Both the position numbers and the translations under genes were made by a program. DNA of 64,000 bases from Kitagawia praeruptora (Eukaryota > Streptophyta > Magnoliopsida > Apiales > Apiaceae): contig CM075344.1 in NCBI GenBank assembly GCA_037693485.1, forward strand, positions 112,167,001 to 112,231,000, read 5' to 3'. The notes beneath the pieces are model-generated. The model had not been told where the DNA came from. It was given only the letters and a program-made list of their open reading frames with translations, and ran no database searches. This document shows positions 54,091 to 64,000 of this stretch, one piece after another (within the stretch, counting starts at the first letter, position 1; every line of letters begins with the position of its first letter).

Positions 54091-55510
54091 ATGAGTAAAA
54101 ATAGTAAAGACAAATATTAGTTTTAAAATTTGAAATTTTACTTTTCAAAATATGGTACGTAATTATATTCACTAATTTCAAAATTTTATTTCACTCTCTA
54201 ATTTTAAATGAGTTAGTTTATTTTTGTTGTAAATTGAATCATTAACCTCGTTCAAACAATTCATCCTTCCGATCATTGTACTACATTTATTTTTGGTTTT
54301 TAGGTAAATCTTTTAGATAAATTCGACCTCTTATTTATTCTATTTTTGAGAAAAAGATAATGGTGATTCACATTAATTTTAAAATATTGTATTTTAGTTT
54401 ACAAAACATTGTACGTGATTATATATACAACTAATTTAAAATTTTTGATAATAATATCACGCGATGTAAATTGGTTTATCTTCAATATTGAACATTTCTT
54501 ACATATAATATTCACTATAATATATTATATATTTTTACATAACAATATATAATTACAAGATGATCGAGATCCTTAAAAATGTGAGATAGTACAAAAGTTA
54601 AGAAAAAATGAATCTTGTAGATAAGTTGAGAAAGATAAACTTTCTTGAAAAAAGATCATATAATATATAATAATACAAAATATAGGAATCGGTTCATAAC
54701 ATATGTACATCGATTAAAAATCGTATAATACACATAGAGAAATTTTGGTTGGAAGGAATATTAAAAAATTCAAAATAAATTGTAAAAAGGATTAAAATAT
54801 ACAGTTAAGTTAAAAAATATCTTAGAAAATAGGATATTGCATTGCATACACACACACAAAATATTATGATCGATCAATCACATTATATACTATGAGGTAG
54901 TTAAAATTATTTGCCTAAAAAGATAAAATTTTAAATTATGCAATTAGTTTTTTATATATTAACTGGATAACATCTTTATTGTGAAATATTATGTGGGTAA
55001 ATAATAGGTTTCTTGAGTTGTCAAAATTATAACTAGTGTATGAATAAATATGTCATTTGTGTAGGACTCATTTATTTTATGATTGTATTCTTAAATATAC
55101 CTTGAAAGAGAAAGATATCAAAAAAACTTTATTTCTTCCTCTTATGTATTGACTAGATTCTTATGAAAGAATGACAAAAAAATGATGATAAAATATTAAA
55201 AAATATCACTCAAAAAATTGATTTATAGTGATGAAAAACACTAAGGAGAATTAAATTGAAAACCCCCCTTATTATTTAAATTTTATGTTCTCTTACCAAA
55301 ATTTATTATAATAACAAATTACTAGATGTTTTCTACTTGTGACATAAATTTGTACAAATGGGTGTAAATGTGTTTTTTACTATATCCAACACATTTATAT
55401 GCCACAAAATATCTTATTTTGAGTGTTTATCTGAATAAGTAAATCAAATTTTCTGCAAAACAAAATTGGGTCATTATAACAAACATGTTTTAACGAAACC
55501 TATACAATCA
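54091..55510. other. AT-rich intergenic DNA, nothing recognised
   Basis: Strongly AT-rich with short microsatellites (such as CACACACA near 54850). No ORF, repeat boundary or RNA gene could be supported. Confidence 0.6.
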
Positions 55511-57436
55511 TGTCCATATATCAATACTATTATATAAAAGCTGAAACATTAAAAGTTTGGTCCTATTGATTTTACTTATTTACCATTACTTAATTACTGA
55601 TAAAAAAAAAATTATATTGGTTGGTTGGTTGGTACCTATTGATTTTACTTATTTACCCTTACTTAATTACAGATAAAATCTTTTTTTATATTTTATTTAA
55701 CTAAAATTTTTGCTTTACTAATCAATTTTCTTTTTGAGGTTAAATATGTTACCTCTTCTTTTCTTTTTAATAACTAAGTAGGTTGGTACATATTGATTTT
55801 ACTTATTTACCCTTATTATAGATAAAATCTTTTTTTATATTGGTTGGTTGGTTGGTACCTATTAATTTTACTTATTTACCTTTACTTAATTATAGATAAA
55901 TTCTTTTTTATTTATTTAACTAAAATATTTTGCTTTACTAATCAATTTCCTTTTTCAGGTAAAACATGTTACCTTTTCTTTTCTTTTTAATAACTAAGTA
56001 GTTTCCTTTTTCAGGTAAAATATAATATCTTTTATATTTTATCTAACTAAAAAGCATATTATAATTACTATTAACTAATTAATTAATTTTTTCATTCAAA
56101 TTATCTTCTCTATTTTCTCTAACTAAAATATCTCTTTTTCCAATTATATCACGGGTTACCTTTTTAAAATCTTCTTTTATATTTTGTTTAACTAAAATTT
56201 TTACTTTACTAATCAATCTACTTTTTCAGGTTAAACATGTTAACTTTTTTTCAATAACTAAGCAGTTTCTTTTTTCAGGTAAAATATAATATTTTTTATA
56301 TTTTATCTAATTAAAAAACAAATTATAATTACTGTTAACTAATAAATTAATTTTTTATCTTTCCTCTTTTCTCTAACTAAAATATTTTTTTTCACAATTA
56401 TATCACGGGTTACCTTTTTCAGCCAAAACAAGTTACCTTTTTTATTTTCTATAACTAAAACCTCTGTTTTTCAAATTATATCACGGGCGATTCTATTTAA
56501 TAAAAATAAAATCATAATATTATAATGCTATTAATTAACCGATTACCTTTTCAGCTAAAAACGTATCAACTTTTTTATTTTTTCTAATTAAATTCTTTTT
56601 TTTAGAAATATCATGGGTAACATTAATTTCTCATTTTCTAAAAATATTACCAGCAATTTTTTTAGTAAAATAACAATTAAATTATAATTACTACAAACTA
56701 ATCAATTAAATTTTTCACCTAAAGTACGTCACCTTTTAATTTTCATGTTATCTTTTTCTATTTTTTCAAACTAAAATCTGTCTTTTTCCAATTATATCAC
56801 GGAAGGTTCTATTTAATAAAATTAAATAATAATACTATAATACTAATATTAACCGATAATCCTTTTTAGCTAAAACGTATCATCTTTTTCCTATATTATC
56901 TAACTAAAATTCCTCTTTAGAAATATCACGGGCAACATTAATTTCTCCTTTTCTAAAAACATCACGAGCAATTTGATTTTGTAAAACAATATAATTAATT
57001 ATAATTACTATAAACTAATCAATTACCTTTTCACTTAAAATATATTAACTTTTAATTTTTTTTTAACTAAATCCTCTTTTTTTCCAATTATATCACGGGC
57101 ATTCTATTTAATAAAACAAAATAATAATTTTATAATTACTAATAAATAATTATTACCTTTTCAACTAAAACCTATTTCTATATTTTTTAACTAAAATCAT
57201 TCCTTTTCTAGAAATATCACAGATAACATTTATATAATTATGATCATCATCTCATTTAAATATTTAAGCCTCCAAAATTCGTATTTAAAAAAAATTAATA
57301 AAAATTTTAATATAATATTAAAAAAATTCCGTGCTCACGTAAAATATGAGCAATTCTATTTAATAAAATAAAATATAATAATTATAATCACTAATAATTA
57401 ACCCGTTACCTTTTTAGCTAAAATACGTTAAGTTTA
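55511..57436. repeat. Degenerate repeat tract with TATCACGGG and TTACCTTTT motifs
   Basis: The first half has imperfect duplications of TTGGTTGGTTGGTACCTATT followed by GATTTTACTTATTTACC. The second half repeats about every 100-250 bp a set of words: CAATTATATCACGGG, then TTCTATTTAATAAAA, then AACTAATCAATTACCTTTT. At least eight ATCACGGG or one-base variants occur between 56140 and 57215. The start (TCAATACTATTATATAAAAGC, about 55521) resembles plant Helitron 5' ends, but I see no matching hairpin plus CTRR end, so I leave it unclassified. Confidence 0.6.
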
Positions 57437-60400
57437 GCTAAGATAGTGGTAACAGATGATCAACTAGTGGAATTCTTTGAACTAATAAGGTACTCAGACA
57501 CCATCAAGATTGGAAATCTAAAACGGGCACATCTGCGAAAAGAGTAGAGCTATGTGTTTGCCTCTCCTGCAAGTATTCAGTAGAAGGAAATCCAGCTTTG
57601 ACCAACTAAGTGCTCCTGTTCAACAGATATGCTACTCACTTGCCTATGATAGGAAAATTGATGTTGGAAAGCTCATAATGCAGGAACTCTATGGAAAACT
57701 TGGTAAGAACACAACCAAGAAAGGTAATGATATCTTCTTTCCAAGGTTTATTCAGTCTGTACTTAATTATCTAGATAAAAATGTGGCTGATTTACCTGGT
57801 TTAGATAAAAGTAGATTAGGCTACCCTAGATCCATGACCAAACTCATTTTTGGTAATTTGGATACTAGGAATGATGTGGATGTAAGGCTTGTAATAACTT
57901 CCCATATGCAAAAGTTATTTGAGTCTTACCCTCACAACTTGCCAACATTTGCCTCCAAATCTGAGTTAGCCAGACCCAAGCAAGTAGAACACAATGCTAA
58001 CCCAGGGTCTGCTAACCAACCACCTCAACCAAACACTCTACCAAACACTGAGCCAACTGCATCATCCTCTCAAAAGGGTGATGTTAGTAAAAAGGAGAAG
58101 AAGAGAAAACAGGTTGCTTCTGCACCTTTAACCATTTTATCTGAAGCAGCATTGGCTGTAGAATTAGGAAGTGAGGCACCTGAGTCACCCCTAATCAGGC
58201 AAAAGAAGAAGAAAACTAAAACCACCTCTTCAGTCACACAAATGGCTGAAGTTGTAAAATCAGGGGCAAACAATTCACTAGATGTATCCTCTCAACAGGG
58301 TGCATCTATAGAATCAAGCATCCTCCCCAATGCACCTACCTGTACAGAGTCAGCACATGGGAGTGATAAGGCTGGCACTACATTGAGTGGAGAGCACATC
58401 ACAATTGAAACTCCCTCTATCTCTCAGGGGGAGTTGCCCAACTCTAATCTACAAGACACTCCTCTTCCATAATCTACCACTCAAATTTCTTTGCAGCCTG
58501 CAACTCAAGCAATTGAGGAGCAAGGCATTGTTCATCAAGAATTCTTTTCTCTTGATGAGCCAATGATCTCAAGTGACTTAGTGCATGACACTTTGCTCAC
58601 CACCCAGGACCCACATTTAGATGGTGAGCGAATGCATGCTGGGTCATATCCTAATGACACCATCACAAACACAGAGGATTCACTAGTTTTCACTAGAGAC
58701 TCTGTGCCTGTTTCAACTGCTGGTGTAACTCATCCCACTTCTGTGGAGACACCAGTAGTAGAGTCAATCCATCCTGTTACAGAAGTTGCATCTGTAACTG
58801 AGGAGTCTAGCTTGCCTAGCTCTAGTTCTGATTTTATGTCACAATGGCTGAAGCATGTGCACCATGACAGTGCTTCAGGATCAGGGTCTGTTCCACAACA
58901 ATTGACGGTTGAAGCACTTCAAAGCTTAATTGTGGATCAGATCCCTGAGTTCACAAAGATTGCTCAGCACCTTCTCACTTCCAACATGCCAAATCCAGAT
59001 TATGAAGCCATTCTTTTATGCCATAGAGATGATGTGGAGATGCAAAAGGCTAAGATAGTGGAGGATACTGAGAGAGATGGCAATGTAGATGCCTGGCTGC
59101 AAGGAAAATATGACATACCTCTCTCAGAAGGCCTCCAGTACATCAGAGAAGAGTACATCACTACACTAGGGTCAAATGCCAAATCTCTCTCCCCTAGTGA
59201 GGTGTACGAAGCAGTCAATGACAACTACAAGGGCATTCTCAAGGCTGCACACTACCTTGGAAAGGGTCTCAAAACAGAAATTAATGGTGTATGTCAAGCC
59301 ACAACCCAGGAGGTGAAGGAGATAAAGAGAGCTTTTGAGGTCAAATTCCCTAAGTTGGAGACTGTAATCAAGGACATACTGGAATGCAAATCTACATGCA
59401 CCAAGATGGACCATGGTTTGGCTCTTCTAAAAGATTCAGTTACACGTCTAGGACATAAATTTCAAACTCTATCTGATCAGACTATCGCATCCAATGCCAT
59501 GCTGAGGACAATGTTCAAAAATCTTTATGGAGACAGGCTACTGACTGAAGTCCCTGTGCATGAACTGTCAAAGTATGAGGTGAAGAGACTGCAAGAACAA
59601 TCCTTGTCTGGTTTCAGGGCACATGAGCTATTCTCTAAAGTAGATACTCTTGAGAAGGAGGTGGTGTCTCTCAAAGAATCTAATGCTCATCTTACAGAAA
59701 AGATTGCACTTCTTACTGATCAGTTAGACACTCAAGCAACCACCACAGCTGATGTCCTTCTACATCAGCAATCTATGTTGGCTGCTATGATGAAGCATAT
59801 GGGTCTCCCTCTACCTGAAGAATCTTCAAATCCAAAGGTCACTTCTAAAGCCTCTGTGCCTGACAACAAGCCTAAGGGGGAGAAGAGGACAAGGAATTCA
59901 AATACAAAGGAGGAGAAACCTAAGGAGGAAGGTATAAAGATAAATGAGGGTAGTCACCAAAGGGCATCTAAATCTCTAACCCATGTGCCAGGCAAAGGCA
60001 AATCCAAGGCTGATGAATCTCCATCCTCTCTGTCAGTGGTCACTCTACCACCTGTGCACATCACTACACCTAGTGGCCAAAAGCAAACTGTCACTACTAC
60101 AGTGGTGGCAGGGTCCATGCCAAGTAACCTAGTTCATAACCCTAGACATGAGGATGACCCAGTGGAAGCTAGTGTGATCACCGAGGCCAAGCTAATAGAA
60201 GTAGCAAATTCAGAGACTTATCATGATGCTGATTTCTTGAAGTTTCTGTAAGTCTCAAAGGCAAAGGTAGGAGGAGATGCCTTGATGTACAGTAGAAGCC
60301 TCAAAGACCAAATTGAATATCTAAGAGTAATTCCAAGGAAGCTGAATCAAATCTATCTCAGGGAAATCATGATGGTGGCCAATGGCAAGATATGACACCT

Positions 60401-61892
60401 ATCTATTGACACATTAAAAATCCTTAAATTCACTGAAATTGATGCCATCTTGGAAATAATTGAGCAGAAAGGGAAGAACAACAGGAGTCTGTACACTGAA
60501 CTGAGGAATGGTCAACAAGCTAGACTTCCTGAAGTATGCATTAAACCAAGAACCATCTTCTATCAGTCTGGTACAAGAATTCAAGATGTTAATCAGTTAG
60601 TTATTCCCAGTGATCTCACCCCTCGAAACCACAGACTCATTATTGCTGTTACTGATCAGCTACAAAAGAAGGGTGGAGTCAGAACTGCTGAAGAGTTGGA
60701 AGGACTACACATCCTAAGATCATTCATTGTTACTGGTGTAATTCCAGAAATGGCTCAGCCTAGGAGGAATAAGGATGATAAAGATGATGATAAAAGTGAT
60801 GGGAGGAGAAGTCATCACAGGAGTGATAAGGATGGTAAAAGTGAGAAGAAGAAAGTTAGCAAGGACAAGAAAAATGATGATGACCAAGGCAAAATCTATG
60901 AGAGGAAGATTGGAAAACAGCAAGCCTTAGGCATTGCTAGCAGTAACCTCACCACAACACAAGACTCTGAGTCTAGGGTGAATACTGTTAGTAATGACCT
61001 ACCAAAATTTGATTCAATGGCTTCTGCAACTATTTTGCCACCTCAAGAAGAGAAGAAGATTCAAGTCAAGAAACCATGTGTATGTTTCAGAAAGCAAACT
61101 GCTAAAGGAATACTACTATGGTCTACCAACAAAGGTCAAAAATTTCTGCCAAGCAACCATGTAAAGAGGAGTAAATTTAAGCATGCTACAAGAAGGGTGA
61201 AGTTATCCAAGTCAAAGGCACTGACAATTATTCCAGGATTGAACCTACCACCTCTGGATGAAAACTATGATGAAGACCAACTGCAGTTCCTATGGGCTCA
61301 AAGAATCTATCATGTTACCATTGTTGATGATTTTCTTGAAATTAAATATACTGATGGAAGACAGAAGAAATTCAGACAAGGAACATGTCAACACTGGGGC
61401 AGGCTATATGATATAGAAAGGATAATTGCAATGTTGGATTATGAAGACAGAGTGGAAAGGATATGGAAGCTGGAGTTAATTGACTTTGTCAAAATGAAAA
61501 AAGATCACCAGGCAGAAAGGAAAAAGAATAGTGAAGAGCTACTAAAGAAAATGGAGGAGGAGTTGGCTGCAATGGAAGCTAAGGCTGATGAATTGAGAGC
61601 TATGGGTCTGTGCAGAGTCAAGTTTTATCCTTACATCATTGAGTACAAGAAATATGGTAGAAATGTAAAGATTAGAATGGACTACATCAGTTCCTATTCT
61701 GAGAAACAGCTGAATGAAATACTCAAGGATTTGTCAGGCTCTCCTCTAATTGAAGAACTCACTGCAATGGAAGACATTATTCTTGCCATGGAGGAAAATG
61801 CAAAGAAGAAAGCCAAAGAAGCTGAAGAGAAGATGAAAAATGAGAATCTGCAAGCCAAAACTCAAGAGATGAATCCAAAAGGATATGGGTAG
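57437..61892 (+). pseudogene. aORF of copia element D, frameshifted with several stops
   Basis: The homologous block starts VTDDQLVEFFELIRYSDTIK and runs to LRKE, then TAG at 57545-57547, where B has an RKEW-like Trp. A frameshift near 57550-57570 leads to the main frame (FSRRKSS, then ICYSLAYDRKIDVGKLIMQE). That frame continues for about 1440 codons to TAG at 61890-61892, broken only by TAA 58470-58472, TAA 60249-60251 and TGA 60393-60395. It is longer than the aORFs of B and C. It has a Ser/Thr/Pro-rich middle, coiled coil (SKVDTLEKEVVSLKESNAHL), a Lys/Asp-rich stretch, a compact domain (QLQFLWAQRIYHVTIVDDFL) and a Lys/Glu-rich helix at the end. Role unknown. Confidence 0.75.
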
Positions 61893-62028
61893 TAGTTTCT
61901 CATAACTTGTAAGAATACTTCTATGTACTTTCTTCAATCAATCTACATACCTGTACTTTTAAAGTTTTATCTTCATGTATGTTAGGCTTGTTATCATATA
62001 TGAAATTGTGACTAAGGGTCTTACTCAC

Positions 62029-62042
62029 AATTTGGGGGAGAT
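62029..62042 (+). other. Polypurine tract of element D
   Basis: AATTTGGGGGAGAT directly precedes the LTR start TGTTAG, matching elements B and C. Confidence 0.9.
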
Positions 62043-63331
62043 TGTTAGTCACAGAGGCATGCCTGTTTACATCAAATAACAAGCCTAATTGTCTGTAATG
62101 CTTTGCATTACTTACATGACCTCTTAACTGAGGGAACCTCTAGTTGTAGAGTCTCTACTTGTTATGTACTTGTAATAGGCACCAAATCCTAGTTGTGTAA
62201 CTGTACTTATATAGTCAAGAATAATGCTTGAAAGAAGTTCCAAGGTTCATGCCTCAAGCAAGAAGATAAAGACTGTCAAATAATCACAGTTGGGATTTGA
62301 AGAAAGTGAAGAATTTGCCTAAGTACCAATTTGAGAAGTACATTTGTCTATTCGAGAAGTCTAGCATTCGAGAAGTCAGGGATTCGATATCTCAGAAGAC
62401 ATTATTTGATATCTCTGAATACATTGTTCGATATCTCATTCGATATCTCAGAGATTCGATATGTCTATTACTCTGTTCGAGAAGTCAACAAGTCAAAAGT
62501 GGTATTCGAGTTCTCAAGGAATCAACAAGTCAAAGTTCCATTCGATATCTCAAGGACTCAGAAAGCTATTCGATATCTCAAGGATTCGATAAGTCAAGTG
62601 TTCTATTCGACAACTCAAGGAATCCTGATGAAAAAGAGCTATTCGAGAAGTAATTCGGTATGTCAATATAACAGTGTTCGAGAACCCAGAGTTATCGATC
62701 AAGTCAATTCTAGTTCTCGAATCACTTACTTAGTCACTTCTCGAATACATTCTTCGAGACAAAATACTGGAGAAATTGTACAAGTCAGAAACCTGCAACA
62801 AGCCAATGCACTTTATGGACCTCAATCTGTAACGTGCTCTGGAAAGCCTACAAAGAAGCTTGGAGAGATATAGAAGAGACAAAGGGCTAAAGAAGTGGAT
62901 CTGAACAGGCTTTGAAAGTCAAATCTGTAACCGTTTGGACTCTTACTCAAATAGGATAGACAGACTAGAAAGTAATATGTTTTAGCTACCTTATTTGTAG
63001 TAAGTAGGTTGTATCCATGCTCTATAAGGATACAGCCTCACTACCTTAGCAATCAACTTTTGGTGAGTCAAGTTTTTCATATTCATTGTAAGCCATATCT
63101 CTCAGAAAAAACGAAGCTGAGAATACTATCATTTGTATTCACAGATTGTAGCAATCTTTATCTTGTAATACATTAGATTAAAGTGATATTGTGACTTGTG
63201 TTGTTCTTTATCCGCACCTACATCTTTGCACACACAAACACTTATCTGCTACACAGACTCAACAAAGAAAAGTTCAAAAATCCATTCACCCCCCCCCCTC
63301 TGTATTCTTTTACTGTATTCTATACTCAACA
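62043..63331 (+). repeat. 3' LTR of element D (about 1289 bp)
   Basis: It begins TGTTAGTCACAGAGGCATGC and is taken to end at ATACTCAACA, after a long C run (63288-63298) that sits where LTRs A and B have C7. The right edge is less certain than the left. 62340-62760 is filled by degenerate ATTCGATATCTCA and TTCGAGAAGTC units. CTATAAGG at 63022-63029 is a possible TATA box. Confidence 0.75.
62351..62745 (+). promoter_or_regulatory. Cluster of seven TTCnnGAA (heat-shock-element core) palindromes in LTR D
   Basis: TTCGAGAA occurs at 62351, 62367, 62476, 62642 and 62677; TTCTCGAA at 62714 and 62738. TTCnnGAA is the core of the heat-shock factor site, and clusters of it drive the heat-responsive copia element ONSEN. 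Here they are embedded in degenerate ATTCGA-based repeats, 280-680 bp upstream of a TATA-like CTATAAGG. Heat response is a prediction, not shown. Confidence 0.6.
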
Positions 63332-64000
63332 CATCCATTAGGTCTATTCTGGGCATAGGGATTTGTGTATGGAGATAGTTAATGATCATTAAAGGATCTA
63401 CCCCTTCCAGTAAGGAAGTGAATATCTTATGTTATTCTTAGTATGCGAGTTCTAGAATCTCTGGCCAGAGTGTATGAAATTAGAAAGGAGTTTCTAATTT
63501 GCATTAATATGAACTTTGCATTATGAATAAGAAATCATATGATTAAATTGGATAGGCTTGACACGAGATCCATGCCTTGTATTTAATCGGGATATTGTAA
63601 GGGTAGAAGGAATTGATTGTACGGTAACTAGTCACTGACAGGTTCTTGGTATTCTAAGCAGTGAATTCATATTATCCGGATAGTCGCGATATGTTGAGAA
63701 GCATCACTCACGATGTAGAATAAATATAATTAATCAGTTAATTATATTTAATGAATTATTATAATTCATATAAATAATAAATAAAAAGTTTATTATTATT
63801 TATTTCTACTACCGGCTTAATATTGAACCTACAGGGTCACACCATAAAAAGTTTAATTTATTGGTGAAGGTATTTGGAGAGAGAATTATTTTCTAAATAG
63901 TTTAGAAAAGAAATAATGATTAAAATAGTTTTAATTATTATTAAAACATTTTATAAGATAAAATGTTAGGCTAATATATATATATATATATATATATATA
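63332..64000. other. Flanking non-coding DNA ending in (TA)n
   Basis: No gene is present. AT-rich inverted segments (TAATTATATTTAATGAATTA and neighbours, 63730-63810) and CCTACAGGGTCACACCAT (about 63828) look like LTR or leader sequence of another retrotransposon, but no boundary is visible. The window ends in a (TA)n microsatellite (63976-64000). Confidence 0.5.

Larger units (their letters stand above)
57437..63331 (+). mobile_element. Ty1/copia element D, 3' part only (aORF plus 3' LTR)
   Basis: The sequence enters inside an aORF (DDQLVEFFELI...LRKE) directly from the degenerate repeat tract, so gag, pol, spacer and the aORF start are lost. The rest of the aORF, a polypurine tract (62029-62042) and a 3' LTR follow. 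The bases after the LTR (CATCC, 63332-63336) would be the target duplication, but no partner exists in the window. Confidence 0.82.

Overview
The window is repeat-dense angiosperm nuclear DNA, probably eudicot; the species cannot be told. It holds nested Ty1/copia LTR retrotransposons with tRNA-iMet primer sites, a piece of an Athila-type Ty3/gypsy element, three CACTA DNA transposons carrying plant gene fragments, and MITEs. I found no complete host gene, RNA gene or CRISPR array. It is AT-rich with short A/T runs and (TA)n tracts.

Layout. 1-20123: copia element A on the minus strand (5' LTR, gag, pol, spacer, extra 3' ORF or 'aORF'; its 3' end lies off the left edge). Two CACTA transposons with exact 3-bp target duplications interrupt it: CACTA-1 (1722-6748) inside the aORF and CACTA-2 (8465-13046) in the pol-aORF spacer. 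20124-23417: non-coding, probably old gypsy LTR/leader sequence. 23418-about 24960: left part of CACTA-3. 25061-29057: 3' end of an Athila-like gypsy element (env-position ORF, long 3' region, 3' LTR), fused to copia element C (29058-52061, plus strand: pol, spacer, aORF, 3' LTR; gag and 5' LTR missing). Copia element B (32568-46444, minus strand) sits in the pol-aORF spacer of C; it is complete, with 1396-bp LTRs differing at 4 positions and a TACAT target duplication. 52062-57436: repeats, a Stowaway-like MITE, a long-inverted-repeat element and a degenerate repeat tract. 57437-63331: copia element D, only the aORF and 3' LTR. 63332-64000: flanking non-coding DNA ending in (TA)n.

How the parts relate. 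Elements A-D share one architecture: gag-pol followed by a separate large ORF with a recognisable N-terminal block (W-x-F-F-D, then about 45 residues later an F-G-[KR] segment) and a coiled-coil or charged C-terminal part, as in the SIRE-like copia lineage. Where both regions are visible (A, B, C), the LTR and the spacer ahead of the aORF carry the same family-specific short motif: ATCCTGAT in A, TAGACTA in B, AAACTCTGA in C. In A and C the LTR motifs lie about 180-380 bp upstream of a TATAAATA box; in B the spacer array lies directly upstream of a TATA-like box. This suggests the aORF has its own promoter sharing regulatory sites with the LTR, and raises the untested idea that the element encodes or recruits a motif-specific DNA-binding factor. 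The LTR of D instead carries seven TTCnnGAA heat-shock-element cores.

Each CACTA transposon carries host gene fragments: a phototropin-type AGC kinase plus two unidentified exons (CACTA-1), an NPF/PTR transporter (CACTA-2) and a SOUL haem-binding protein (CACTA-3). All identifications come from reading the sequence and remembered family motifs; no database search was run.
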